The notes under the pieces are model-generated. The model was given only the letters and a program-made list of their open reading frames with translations. It did not search any database and had not been told where the DNA came from. Below are positions 26,180 through 35,876 of a DNA stretch of 64,000 bases, one piece after another (within the stretch, counting starts at the first letter, position 1; each line of letters starts with the position of its first letter). The DNA is from Flavitalea plasmicola. GTDB taxonomy: Bacteria; Bacteroidota; Bacteroidia; Chitinophagales; Chitinophagaceae. The position numbers and the translations under genes were made by a program. The stretch is from the NCBI RefSeq assembly GCF_030546645.1, contig NZ_JAUOTO010000012.1:62001-126000 (forward strand), written 5' to 3'.

Positions 26180-26338
26180 CAAGTCCCTAAAATCATCCGA
26201 TTAGCCCGCAGGATCGCAATTTTGTTACCCCTTTACCGTTATTTTTACCTACCTAATTCACGCCTATTGACAATATTTACCTTCAGGCCGTAGTCATCAT
26301 ACAGAACAGGATTTTAATTTACTGATTTTAAGCTATTT

Positions 26339-27082
26339 ATGAATTCTAACGTGTTTATGACCAAGAAGGGTATTTTTTCCGTGATATTGCTGATGGGGTT
26401 GATGATGGCGGGAAGCCGGACTTCGGCTCAATTGAGGGACTATCTGAACCTTCCGGACCATGACAGCAAAAGATACTATTTGGGCATTGGTTTCCTGTAC
26501 GACAACTCGCATTTGCAGGTCAATGCCCATCCGACCTTCCTGGCCTCCGATAGTGTATTGTATGTCAACCCCGTAAACAGCGGTGGCTTCGGCGTTTCCG
26601 GTATGTTCACCTTTCACCTGGCCAATCACCTGGAATTTCGCTTTGCCTTCCCGGAGTTCATTTTCAGCAGCAACAGCATTTCCTACCATATCAACTACCC
26701 GCCCGATGGCGAGCAAAAGTTGACCACCAAACAGATCCAGTCCCTGTTGCTGGGCTTTCCCGCACAGGTAAAATTCCTCTCGGACCGCATCGGTAATTTC
26801 AGGGTCTACATGATGGGCGGGATCAATTACCGATATGACCTCGCATCCAACTCTTCCGCCCGCAAAGCGGAGAACCTGGTAAAGCTCAGCTCTTCCGACC
26901 TCAGCGTGGAAGCCGGCATCGGCTTCCAGATCTATATGCCCGTATTTATTCTTTCTCCGGAGCTGAAGTTCAGCCAGGGTATCAAAAATGTCCATAGCCG
27001 GGACCCCAGCCTCCAGTATTCCAATGTCATCGATAAGATCAGGACCAGGCAGATCATATTCTCCATTATCTTCGAAGGCTGA
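26339..27082 (+). CDS. porT: Type IX secretion protein PorT-like
   Basis: A 247-residue exported protein with a signal peptide ending near TSAQ (an alternative ATG at 26357 starts closer to it). The remainder is an outer-membrane eight-strand barrel-like sequence with the PorT/SprT feel: RDYLNLPDHDSKRYYLGIGF near the start and SPELKFSQGI near the end. PorT is required for secretion and gliding machinery in Bacteroidota. Its position just after ubiE is a commonly seen neighbourhood. It overlaps the next gene by one base (TGATG). Confidence 0.87.
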   Translation: MNSNVFMTKKGIFSVILLMGLMMAGSRTSAQLRDYLNLPDHDSKRYYLGIGFLYDNSHLQVNAHPTFLASDSVLYVNPVNSGGFGVSGMFTFHLANHLEFRFAFPEFIFSSNSISYHINYPPDGEQKLTTKQIQSLLLGFPAQVKFLSDRIGNFRVYMMGGINYRYDLASNSSARKAENLVKLSSSDLSVEAGIGFQIYMPVFILSPELKFSQGIKNVHSRDPSLQYSNVIDKIRTRQIIFSIIFEG

Positions 27083-27708
27083 TGGAAAGCTACACCCGTA
27101 AACAGGAGATCGTCAATGCCCTTATCCATGGCGCAGGCATTCTTTTCGGCGTAGCCGGGCTGCCTGTCCTCACCGGCATCGCCACCGCCCACGGCAATAC
27201 GCACGGTATCATTGGATCGGGTATTTACGGCTTTTGTTTTTTGATGACCTTCACCGTATCCACCATCTTCCATCTGGCCCTGGACCCGGCCATAAGACGG
27301 ATATTCAAGATCCTGGATCATATCAGCATCTTCTTCTTCATATCCGGTACTTATACCCCTTTTCTGTTGGTATACATGGACAATACCTTCGGGGCCAGCC
27401 TGCTGATAGTGCTCTGGTCCCTGACGGCCGCGGGCACTATTTTCAAGATCTTTTCCACGGGAAAATACGAGATCGTCTCCACGATCATCTACCTGGCCAT
27501 GGGATGGATAATGGTGGCTGGTGGACGAAGATTCTTCGATCATCTGCCCGCCTCAGTGCTGGTATTCATTATCACCGGAGCGGTGCTGTACTCCATAGGT
27601 GCATGTTTCTATCTCTGGGACAAGTATGCGTACACCCATGCCGTCTGGCATACATTCGTGCTGGCCGCCGCCCTTTGCCATTATGTGGCCGTATTGCTGG
27701 CCATGTAG
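27082..27708 (+). CDS. Hemolysin III / PAQR-like membrane protein
   Basis: A 208-residue seven-helix membrane protein. The family's conserved His and Asp residues are visible in FHLALDP, DHISIFFFISGTYTPF and the final HAVWHTFVLAAALCHY. It opens with YTRKQEIVNALIHGAG, the typical hemolysin III start. The biochemical role of bacterial members is unclear. It is translationally coupled to porT. Confidence 0.92.
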   Translation: MESYTRKQEIVNALIHGAGILFGVAGLPVLTGIATAHGNTHGIIGSGIYGFCFLMTFTVSTIFHLALDPAIRRIFKILDHISIFFFISGTYTPFLLVYMDNTFGASLLIVLWSLTAAGTIFKIFSTGKYEIVSTIIYLAMGWIMVAGGRRFFDHLPASVLVFIITGAVLYSIGACFYLWDKYAYTHAVWHTFVLAAALCHYVAVLLAM

Positions 27709-27725
27709 CAGCAATCACGGCCCGG

Positions 27726-29429
27726 CTAATAATCATACTGCCGCCGGAACATATTCAGCCGCACCCCCGCGCTGAACATCGTGGAGCTGGTGCTATGATA
27801 TGTATTGGTGGGATCGTCGACGGAATATTTCCTGTACTGCACGGACAGGTCAAAGGAGAGATTTTCCTTCCACTCATAAGATACATAGCCTGACATATTC
27901 AAACATTTCGCCGGCACCCCTGATCCAATGCTGAAGCCATAATCCCGGGGACGTGTCAGGTAACTTTCGAAGATATTGCTGCCGAAATTGATCCCGGCAG
28001 AGTCCAGTCCCTGTTTATAATAGATGATCTTCCCTTCCATCGTCCACTTATAGGCCGGCTGATAATGCACGATCGCGAGGAACTCCGCGAAATTAGCTCC
28101 CAATGGGTGGGCCAGCGGCTGGTTATAATGAGAATATTCGGTGATGGAATCCCCGTGCTGGTAGGTAAAAGGCCGGACCACATTGGTTTCCAGCCGCACG
28201 TCCAGGTTCTTCACATTGAAAGCATCGATATATTTCACGCCCAATTGCAATCCCTGCTTATTACCCCACCATCCGTTGGAATAATGACGGATCTCCTTCA
28301 GGACAAATTCATTGAAGAGCAATTGTCCATATACCTGGGTCACATGACCGACGTTAGCCTTGAAATCCAGGCCCACCGTGCTCTTGTCGGGGCTTCCGTT
28401 CTGCTGCTGCGCTGCCGGCAGGAAGATCACGGGATTGAGATATGAGAATTCGTAATGGTCCGGCCGGCTAAAAGTGATATTTTCAAAGAGGCCTACATTC
28501 AGCCAGGGTGCGGCATTCACGCTGAGGTGGTGAATGGTGGCGTATTTTTTGGGATACTGATAGTCGCCCGGTAAATGCTGCGTCACCAGCTCCATATAAA
28601 TATTCTGGTAGTTCAGCTTCCAGATGCGGACATTGAATTTCAGGAAAAGATAGGGGGCTGTGAAATCACTGAGGAACAGGCTGCGGTAGCCATTCCCGAT
28701 AAAATTCTTATCATAGCCAAACTGGAAATCGACGTACTTCCAGGCATTAAAATAGATAGAGGCCCTGTTGTCATAGTAATCCACGCCCGTCTGCTTAAAG
28801 GTCTTGTAATAACCTGCTCCGGGCACAGCCTGGAATTGGGCTACCCTGTCCATCACATACGCCGGGCCCCGCTCCTGGTTATCCGTAAGATAGGCGGAGA
28901 AACCCAGCTTCCCCGCAATGAGCCCCCGGAGCGTAAGTCCCTTGGAATTGAGGAAGACCCGGGCCTTATTGCCGGTCTCATACGACTGCACCTGCTGGAT
29001 GACAGGATTGACCACCAGGAAAAAATCCTTTTCATTCACCTGCAGAAAGTTCGCTTTGTCCTTATAAAAAGTATTCCACCAGGGCTTTTTGCTTTGAAAG
29101 CTGTCCTTGCTGCCCGTAACCCATTCCGTATTGTTCATCAGCAGGGATTGCAGGTTCTGCCGGTCCACTTTCGATATGTGGTAGATGTCGTCGTAAGGAT
29201 AGAACTTATATAGGCTGTCCGCCAATTCAGAGATGCGAACGGCGCTGCGGCGGCTGATAGGCTTATCGGTAGTAATGTTCAGCTCGGCATCCCGTTGCTG
29301 CAGGATCTCCATCCTGTCCAGGAAATGCTCGAACTTGGAGCCCTGTGGCAGGAAGGTGGATTGGGCGTAGGAAAAGACAGGCATTCCCAGAATTATCAGC
29401 AGTCTTGCAGTGGTTTTTATAAATTGCAT
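27726..29429 (-). CDS. Outer-membrane barrel protein, capsule assembly Wzi-like
   Basis: A 567-residue protein with a signal peptide (ending FSYAQ) and an alternating-strand outer-membrane barrel pattern ending in an aromatic residue (tyrosine). Segments such as RGLIAGKLGFSAYLTDNQERGP and repeated Tyr/Phe-rich strands resemble the Wzi/capsule-assembly family of Bacteroidota. The ATG at 29429 is preferred over one at 29450. It is divergent from pyrC with only 29 bp between the start codons, so the promoters must overlap. Exact function is unproven; capsule attachment is a reasonable guess given the polysaccharide locus 5 kb away. Confidence 0.7.
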   Translation of the reverse strand: MQFIKTTARLLIILGMPVFSYAQSTFLPQGSKFEHFLDRMEILQQRDAELNITTDKPISRRSAVRISELADSLYKFYPYDDIYHISKVDRQNLQSLLMNNTEWVTGSKDSFQSKKPWWNTFYKDKANFLQVNEKDFFLVVNPVIQQVQSYETGNKARVFLNSKGLTLRGLIAGKLGFSAYLTDNQERGPAYVMDRVAQFQAVPGAGYYKTFKQTGVDYYDNRASIYFNAWKYVDFQFGYDKNFIGNGYRSLFLSDFTAPYLFLKFNVRIWKLNYQNIYMELVTQHLPGDYQYPKKYATIHHLSVNAAPWLNVGLFENITFSRPDHYEFSYLNPVIFLPAAQQQNGSPDKSTVGLDFKANVGHVTQVYGQLLFNEFVLKEIRHYSNGWWGNKQGLQLGVKYIDAFNVKNLDVRLETNVVRPFTYQHGDSITEYSHYNQPLAHPLGANFAEFLAIVHYQPAYKWTMEGKIIYYKQGLDSAGINFGSNIFESYLTRPRDYGFSIGSGVPAKCLNMSGYVSYEWKENLSFDLSVQYRKYSVDDPTNTYHSTSSTMFSAGVRLNMFRRQYDY

Positions 29430-29458
29430 AGAATACAAAGAGTAGATCAATTTTTATT

Positions 29459-30853
29459 ATGCATAATTACCTGATCAGGAATATATCCATAGTCAACGAA
29501 GGTAAGATCATTACCGCAGATTTATTACTAAAGAACGGCCGGATCGAAAAAATAGCAAAGGGTATCCCGGTGGACTTCGCTGTCACCGAGATCAACGGCG
29601 AAGGCAAGCATTTATTGCCCGGCGTCATCGACGACCAGGTGCATTTCCGTGAGCCGGGGCTAACCCATAAGGCTAACATCTATACAGAAGCGAAGGCCGC
29701 CGTAGCCGGCGGCGTCACCTCTTTCATGGAAATGCCCAATACCCTGCCCCCCGTCTTCACGCAGGCGTTGCTGGAGGATAAATACGCCATTGGAGCCCGG
29801 AGCTCGCTGGCCAACTATTCTTTTTATATGGGCACTTCCAACGACAATGCGGAAGAAGCGCTGCGCACCAATGAGAAAAAAAAGGAGGTCTGCGGTATCA
29901 AGATCTTCATGGGAGCCTCTACAGGCAATCTGCTCGTAGACAATTATCTCACCCTCGACAAACTGTTCCGGGAGAGTGAAGTGCTCATCGCCACACACTG
30001 CGAGGACGAGAAGATCATCCGGCAGAACCTGGAGAACATTAAAAAGGAGAACAGGGGTCTCGTAGCCGCCGACCATCCCCGGATCAGGAATGAGGAAGCC
30101 TGTTTCGAGTCATCGCTCACCGCCATCCAGTTCGCCAAGAAATATGGCTCCCGGCTGCATGTATTCCACCTGTCCACCGAAAAAGAGATGCAGCTTTTCA
30201 GTAATTTATTACCCCTGGAGCAAAAAAGGATCACAGCCGAAGTATGCGTACACCATTTGCATTTTACCAGTGATGATTATGCGACGCTGGGCAACCGGAT
30301 CAAATGCAATCCCGCCATCAAGGCGCCCCACAACCGCGAAGCTTTATGGAAAGCCCTGCTGGACGACCGCCTGGACCTGATAGCCACCGATCATGCGCCC
30401 CATACCCTGGAAGAAAAGGGCTGGGTCCGCCTGGAAGATGGAAGCCTCGTCCCGGCGCCCCCCGCTGGCGAAGGCGACGGTTACGAAAAGGCCCACGCGG
30501 GCCTTCCCCTGGTGCAGCATTCGCTCCTGCTGATGCTGCACTATGTGCGGGAGGGGAGGATCAGCCTGGAAAAGGTGGTGGAGAAAATGAGCCATGCCGT
30601 GGCCCAATGCTTCCGGATCGCGGAACGGGGCTATATCCGGGAAGGGTACTGGGGCGATCTCGTCATTGTCGACCTGCAGCAGCCCTCTGTGGTGGAAAAA
30701 AATAATATCCTGTATAAATGCGGGTGGAGTCCCCTGGAAGGCTTCCGTTTCCCGGCCACTGTGACACATACTTTCGTAAACGGCCACCTGGTTTATGGAA
30801 ATCAAGGCTTTGATGAATCTCAATGGGGACATCGATTAGCTTTTGATCTATAA
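29459..30853 (+). CDS. pyrC: Dihydroorotase
   Basis: A 464-residue amidohydrolase of de novo pyrimidine synthesis (carbamoyl-aspartate to dihydroorotate). Seen are DDQVHFREPG, KIFMGAS (carboxylated lysine strand), ATHCED, VFHLST and ATDHAPHT, which supply the metal ligands. The first His of the usual HxH is Gln60 here (Gln60-Val-His62). I recall the same DDQVH form from other Bacteroidota dihydroorotases, so the protein should not be called defective. It ends 7 bp before the MutS-like gene, which suggests co-transcription. Confidence 0.93.
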   Translation: MHNYLIRNISIVNEGKIITADLLLKNGRIEKIAKGIPVDFAVTEINGEGKHLLPGVIDDQVHFREPGLTHKANIYTEAKAAVAGGVTSFMEMPNTLPPVFTQALLEDKYAIGARSSLANYSFYMGTSNDNAEEALRTNEKKKEVCGIKIFMGASTGNLLVDNYLTLDKLFRESEVLIATHCEDEKIIRQNLENIKKENRGLVAADHPRIRNEEACFESSLTAIQFAKKYGSRLHVFHLSTEKEMQLFSNLLPLEQKRITAEVCVHHLHFTSDDYATLGNRIKCNPAIKAPHNREALWKALLDDRLDLIATDHAPHTLEEKGWVRLEDGSLVPAPPAGEGDGYEKAHAGLPLVQHSLLLMLHYVREGRISLEKVVEKMSHAVAQCFRIAERGYIREGYWGDLVIVDLQQPSVVEKNNILYKCGWSPLEGFRFPATVTHTFVNGHLVYGNQGFDESQWGHRLAFDL

Positions 30854-30860
30854 GAATTTT

Positions 30861-32177
30861 ATGGAAATTGATAACACGACATATTCGGACCTTTCCCTTT
30901 TCAGCCAGGAAGAAGAATTCTCCATCTTCCATAAGCTGGACCTCACCCGTACCCAGGGCGGCCGGGATCAGCTGCTGAATTATTTCAACAAGCCTTTCAA
31001 CAGCCTTGGCCCGATCCTGGAAACCCAGCAGATCATTTCCCTCATCCTTTCAAAGGCGGATGAATGGCCGCTCACCATCAGCAACGGCACCGTGATGGTG
31101 ATGGAAAGATTCTATGAAACGTCCATCGACGCGATACCTCAGTCCCACAACCTGCCCGGCGCATGGGGCTATAAGATCTTCCATGCCCCCGATTATTCCC
31201 TGGTACGCTATTCCGTCGGTCATTTTGCGGATTTCGCACGCGGCATGACCCAGCTGGTCGCCATGCTCCATACCCCCGACTGCCCCCCCATGCTGGCGAC
31301 CCTTCTGGAAAGAGGTCGCAGGCTGCTGGACCATGAAGTCATCCAATCCCTGGCCAAACAAGCGCCCGGAGCCAAACTAAATGCCATACAGGTCGTCCAC
31401 TATGGCTATCACATCCGGGAGAGGTTCAAGACCCCCATGCAGGGGCTCATCGAGATCTACAGCCGCCTGGATGCCTGGTATTCCATGGCCATGGCCCTCC
31501 GGAAATATCATCTGGTCTTTCCCACTTTCACCAGCAGCGATGATCCCTATATGGAAGTAAGCGCGCTGTACCACCTTTTACTGCCCACACCCGTGTCCTA
31601 TGATATACAGCTGGACAATACCACCAACTTCCTCTTCCTCACGGGCGCGAACATGGCCGGCAAAAGCACCTTCATCCGTGCCGTAGGCGTATCCGTATTC
31701 CTGGCACACCTGGGTATGGGCGTGCCCGCCCAAGAAATGCGGCTTAGCCTGTTCGACGGCATCCTCAGCAATATCAATGTAGTCGACAACATCTCTAAAG
31801 GGGAAAGCTATTTCTTCAACGAGGTCCAGCGGATCCGGGACACCCTGGTCAAGATCAGCGATAAAAAGAAATGGCTGGTGCTGATAGACGAGCTGTTCAA
31901 AGGCACCAATGTCCAGGATGCCATGAAATGTTCGACCGCCGTCATCAAAGGACTGATAAAGATCCGGCAATCCCTGTTCATTCTTTCCACCCACCTGTAT
32001 GAGATAGGTGATGAGCTGAAGCAATACCCGAACATTTCCTTCCGGTACTTCGAGACGGCCGTCCAGGACGATCAGCTGGAGTTCAGCTATCAATTGAAGG
32101 AAGGCATCAGCAACGATCGCATCGGCTATCTCATCCTGAAAAGAGAGAAGGTCGTGGAAATGCTGGAACGGCTTTGA
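30861..32177 (+). CDS. MutS-like DNA-binding ATPase lacking the mismatch-recognition domain
   Basis: A 438-residue protein with a complete MutS C-terminal ATPase: Walker A TGANMAGKST, NISKGESYFFNEV (the MutS signature region), Walker B WLVLIDELFKGTN and ILSTH. The first 230 residues correspond to the lever and core helices only. The N-terminal mismatch-binding and connector domains of MutS are missing, and there is no Smr nuclease domain as in MutS2. The ATG at 30861 is used because earlier in-frame ATG overlaps pyrC. Such short MutS-like proteins are common in Bacteroidota and have no established role. Confidence 0.9.
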   Translation: MEIDNTTYSDLSLFSQEEEFSIFHKLDLTRTQGGRDQLLNYFNKPFNSLGPILETQQIISLILSKADEWPLTISNGTVMVMERFYETSIDAIPQSHNLPGAWGYKIFHAPDYSLVRYSVGHFADFARGMTQLVAMLHTPDCPPMLATLLERGRRLLDHEVIQSLAKQAPGAKLNAIQVVHYGYHIRERFKTPMQGLIEIYSRLDAWYSMAMALRKYHLVFPTFTSSDDPYMEVSALYHLLLPTPVSYDIQLDNTTNFLFLTGANMAGKSTFIRAVGVSVFLAHLGMGVPAQEMRLSLFDGILSNINVVDNISKGESYFFNEVQRIRDTLVKISDKKKWLVLIDELFKGTNVQDAMKCSTAVIKGLIKIRQSLFILSTHLYEIGDELKQYPNISFRYFETAVQDDQLEFSYQLKEGISNDRIGYLILKREKVVEMLERL

Positions 32178-32285
32178 CCGGCCGTTACACGGCGCCCGTG
32201 GAACACCGCGTGGAACCTCACCCATCTTTTTCCCATTCGCATTGAAGTAATTTCTAGCTTCGTCAGCTAACTTATCCTCATCGTC

Positions 32286-33830
32286 ATGCTGGTGAAGACT
32301 TTTGGAAGTGCCGTGTACGGAGTAGAGGCGATCACGATCACCGTCGAAGTGAATGTGACCGAAGGGCTCCACACATTCATCGTCGGCCTTCCTGACAATG
32401 CCGTAAAGGAAAGTATACAAAGAGTGGAGAGCGCCATCAAGACCAATGGCTACTACATGCCCCGCACCAAATTGATCGTAAACCTTGCGCCGGCGGGCAT
32501 CCGTAAATCAGGCGCCGCCTTCGATCTGCCCATCGCCCTGGGCGTCCTGGCCGCAACAGATCAGCTGCCAGGCATCAGGCGGCAATTACAGGACTATGTC
32601 ATCATGGGAGAGCTGGGACTGGGAGGCTCCATTCATTCGATCAAAGGTGCGCTGCCCATCGCTATTCAGGCCAGGAAAGAAGGCTTCAAAGGGCTGATCC
32701 TACCCCGGCAAAATGCGCAGGAAGCGGCCATTGTAAAAGAGCTGGATATATTTTCATTCAGCCATCTCCGTGAAGTCATTGGCTTCTTCCGGAACGGTTG
32801 CCTGGAAGAAGCCGTGGATCGCTCGGCTATCCCTTCTTCCCGTCAGGCAATGACGGCCGCAAAGCCGGACGAGCTGGACTTCTCCGACGTCAAAGGACAG
32901 GACTACATCAAACGCGCCCTGGAGATCGCAGCCGCGGGTAGCCACAACGTGCTCCTCATCGGCGCGCCCGGCGCAGGCAAGACCATGCTGGCCAAAAGGC
33001 TGCCCACCATTCTTCCGCCCCTTAGCTTGCAGGAAGCGCTGGAGACAACCAAAATCCACAGCGTAGCAGGCAAGTTGCCGGACCATAGCGCCCTGATCAT
33101 CCAGCGGCCCTTTCGCAGTCCCCACCATACCGTATCCGCCAATGCCCTGGTAGGCGGCGGCGGCATACCCCAGCCAGGGGAGATCTCCCTCGCCCACAAC
33201 GGCGTCCTCTTCCTGGACGAGCTGCCGGAGTTCCACCGGTCAGTCCTGGAAGTCATGCGACAGCCCATGGAAGATGGAAGGGTCACTGTCAGCAGAGCAA
33301 AGATGTCCGTGGATTTTCCCGCCAACTTCATGCTGCTGGCCGCTATGAATCCCTGCCCCTGCGGCTATTACAATCACCCCGATAAAGAATGTAACTGTTA
33401 TCCCGGCGCCGTGCAGAAATACCTAAACAAGATATCCGGCCCCCTGCTGGATCGCATTGACCTGCACGTGGAAGTGGTGCCTGTCCCTTATGCAGACCTC
33501 TCTGCGGAGAGCAGTGGTGAAACCTCATCCACCATCCGAACCCGCGTGATACAAGCACGGGAAGCGCAGATCCGGCGTTACAATAAACAGGTCACCAATG
33601 CGCACATGACCAGTAAAATGATAAAAGAATCCTGCCGCATCGACACCGCCGGAGAGCACCTCCTGAGAGACGCCATGAACCGCCTTCACTTATCCGCCCG
33701 CGCTTATGATCGTATCCTCAAAGTAGCCCGTACCATCGCGGACCTGGCAGGTGAAGAGAACATCCGGACAGAACATATGGCAGAAGCGATCCAGTTCAGG
33801 TGCCTCGACAAGGAAGGGTGGGGAGCCTAG
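32286..33830 (+). CDS. YifB/ComM family Mg-chelatase-like AAA ATPase
   Basis: A 514-residue protein. The N-terminal ChlI domain begins with VYGVEAITITVEV, and the AAA core has Walker A GAPGAGKT (about residue 224) and Walker B GVLFLDELPEF. Cysteines in NPCPCGYYNHPDKECNCYP may bind zinc. The C-terminal YifB helix bundle includes HLSARAYDRILKVARTIADL. ComM in naturally competent bacteria is a branch-migration helicase aiding integration of foreign DNA; the same role here is an inference from the family. Confidence 0.94.
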   Translation: MLVKTFGSAVYGVEAITITVEVNVTEGLHTFIVGLPDNAVKESIQRVESAIKTNGYYMPRTKLIVNLAPAGIRKSGAAFDLPIALGVLAATDQLPGIRRQLQDYVIMGELGLGGSIHSIKGALPIAIQARKEGFKGLILPRQNAQEAAIVKELDIFSFSHLREVIGFFRNGCLEEAVDRSAIPSSRQAMTAAKPDELDFSDVKGQDYIKRALEIAAAGSHNVLLIGAPGAGKTMLAKRLPTILPPLSLQEALETTKIHSVAGKLPDHSALIIQRPFRSPHHTVSANALVGGGGIPQPGEISLAHNGVLFLDELPEFHRSVLEVMRQPMEDGRVTVSRAKMSVDFPANFMLLAAMNPCPCGYYNHPDKECNCYPGAVQKYLNKISGPLLDRIDLHVEVVPVPYADLSAESSGETSSTIRTRVIQAREAQIRRYNKQVTNAHMTSKMIKESCRIDTAGEHLLRDAMNRLHLSARAYDRILKVARTIADLAGEENIRTEHMAEAIQFRCLDKEGWGA

Positions 33831-33856
33831 TCCTTTCCGTTCAGCCTGACTAACGC

Positions 33857-34318
33857 TCACCAATCATTCTTCAGATCCTCGTTGATCCTTTCTGGCACTC
33901 CTGGCGGCCCCTCCATCCACGCAGGATCATACCACACAAAAAAATAGATCCATATGGTCCTCGACAGCCGCATCAGCACCGGCTGCAGCGCCAACAGCAA
34001 AATAGCGTTCACCCCCAGCCACCAGAACAGCCGGTTGTCCTGCAGCGACATTCCCAACGTCAGCTTCCAGGCGATAAAGGTGATGGCCGAAACCAACACC
34101 GCCAGCGCATAGCTCACAAAGCCCGTCCCATAATAGAAACCTACCTCTATCTCAAAAGGCTGCCCGCACACGGAGCAATGTTCCGGCATCTTCATCATCC
34201 GCTTCAGATCGTATGGATTCCGCCCGGTGAACAGTTCACCCCTCCGGCAACGGGGGCATTTATTGCGCAGGACGCTAATGATCAGTCCCGGTCGATGGCT
34301 GTCTTTATTGGCACACAT
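33857..34318 (-). CDS. DUF983 membrane protein (copy 1)
   Basis: A 153-residue protein. A CPRCRRG zinc-ribbon half and CSVCGQPF second half flank a basic segment, followed by EVGFYYGTGFVSYAL and two membrane helices, the standard DUF983 layout. It closely resembles the protein at 59396-59860 and marks the left edge of the polysaccharide region. The function is unknown. Confidence 0.88.
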   Translation of the reverse strand: MCANKDSHRPGLIISVLRNKCPRCRRGELFTGRNPYDLKRMMKMPEHCSVCGQPFEIEVGFYYGTGFVSYALAVLVSAITFIAWKLTLGMSLQDNRLFWWLGVNAILLLALQPVLMRLSRTIWIYFFVWYDPAWMEGPPGVPERINEDLKNDW

Positions 34319-34457
34319 AACAAAGGGCTTTATTGATATCCCGCCACGAAGTTACCATAGCCCCCGTGGCAGCAATTGCGTTTTTGACGGCTTCAATGGT
34401 ATTTTTCATTTTATCGCCCTGATCTTACCACTAAACCATCCGCCCATGCGACCGATG

Positions 34458-35864
34458 TTATCCCTGCTGGCTCCTGCTTCCCAATGACCGCCCCTGTTCC
34501 CATTGACTGATGCGTGCTGACAGCCGGATAAGCAGCTGGCTATTGGCCAGGTACATCACCATGAGCGGAATGATCTTGAACAACCCCCTTTTTGCCGCGT
34601 AGGCAAGTTCGAACAAGGGCAGCAGGAACTCCAGCAGGCCCAGGCCGGCAAAGACTATACCGATGGCATACAGCCAATTGCGGGCCGCCCTGGTAAATCG
34701 CCGCAGGATCACCAGCTCCGCCAGGAATACGCCCGCCCATACGAACATGATATATCCCCATAGACGGACACCATATTCGCTGACCATCAACTCTTTGAAG
34801 ATGTCCCCATAAGCCTTGAACAAAGGCCGCAGATGGAAAGGATGAGGGTTTACCAGCGCAGCTATATCATAGTGCACGGGCAGATAATGGTTGTTATATA
34901 AACTGATGGTAAAATAATAGCTCAGCAGGGAGGGCAATATAAATATACCGGTAGTCCACGCCATCTTTACGATCGGCTCTCCATCCCGGTGCTGCCTGAT
35001 CCAGAGAATGGGCGTGAAGAGCGCTGCCAGCACCAGTGTCTCGGACCGTATATAGGTAGCGATCCCCATCAGCAGCGCGGCAAAATAAAAATACGACCTG
35101 CGCCTGCTCTCCAGGCTGTCGATCAGGAAGTACAGGCTCAGGAAGAGGAAGACCATATTACTGTAATCGTAAAGGATCAGGAAGGTATAAGCATAGATCT
35201 CCGGCGTCGCCGTCATCAATAATAAAAGCAATCCGGCCAGTATGGGATGTAAGGTTACTTTCAGCACCTGGTAGAGCAACAGGGTATAGCTTATGAAAAT
35301 AATGCTCAACCAGATCTGCCCGAATGGATAGCCTGCCATTTTATAGATCACCTGAAGGCTGGTGAGGTAAGGCGATTTGAATTGATTATTGGTGGTAGAC
35401 AGGTCTGTCGTAAAAAAAGAATTGATCAAGGTATGCTCTCTTACAGCATATTCTGCGATCGCTTCCGGCCCGGAAAGCGCATCGCGGGAAGTAGGCGGTT
35501 GATAATAGCATCTCCACACGCTGACGAAGACAAGGAAGCTCAGGATAAGGATAAAGGGCAGCTCGTACACGCGTATGCGCAGACGCGGCATCATGTTCCT
35601 GCCGATGCGGGGCCATTTCCTGTAGGCACGGGCCAGGCCGCGGATATTCAACAACAGGCAGCTGAGGCCCAGGGCGCCGAATACCGTTGCGGGATACAGC
35701 GGGCAATAGGCCAGCTGCAGGAGAAAGGGAACGCAGGAGGCGACGGCAACACCCGTCAACAGTGCCAGCGGCAGCGTGACCAGCGGTTTCTGCCGGATAT
35801 TGAAAAGGTCCAATAACCCGTACCCTGAAAAGAAATGACAGCAGATCAATAAAAACAATGTCAT
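34458..35864 (-). CDS. Multi-spanning membrane protein, GT-C glycosyltransferase-like
   Basis: A 468-residue protein with about 11-13 hydrophobic helices. A long loop after the third or fourth helix contains SRDALSGPEAIAEYAVREH, where GT-C enzymes carry an acidic catalytic residue. Overall it resembles the undecaprenyl-sugar-dependent membrane glycosyltransferases near polysaccharide loci. No family-defining motif is clear. It lies downstream of a small membrane-anchored protein by 12 bp and in the same direction as two sugar transferases. Confidence 0.65.
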   Translation of the reverse strand: MTLFLLICCHFFSGYGLLDLFNIRQKPLVTLPLALLTGVAVASCVPFLLQLAYCPLYPATVFGALGLSCLLLNIRGLARAYRKWPRIGRNMMPRLRIRVYELPFILILSFLVFVSVWRCYYQPPTSRDALSGPEAIAEYAVREHTLINSFFTTDLSTTNNQFKSPYLTSLQVIYKMAGYPFGQIWLSIIFISYTLLLYQVLKVTLHPILAGLLLLLMTATPEIYAYTFLILYDYSNMVFLFLSLYFLIDSLESRRRSYFYFAALLMGIATYIRSETLVLAALFTPILWIRQHRDGEPIVKMAWTTGIFILPSLLSYYFTISLYNNHYLPVHYDIAALVNPHPFHLRPLFKAYGDIFKELMVSEYGVRLWGYIMFVWAGVFLAELVILRRFTRAARNWLYAIGIVFAGLGLLEFLLPLFELAYAAKRGLFKIIPLMVMYLANSQLLIRLSARISQWEQGRSLGSRSQQG

Positions 35865-35876
35865 GTGAGATGGAGG

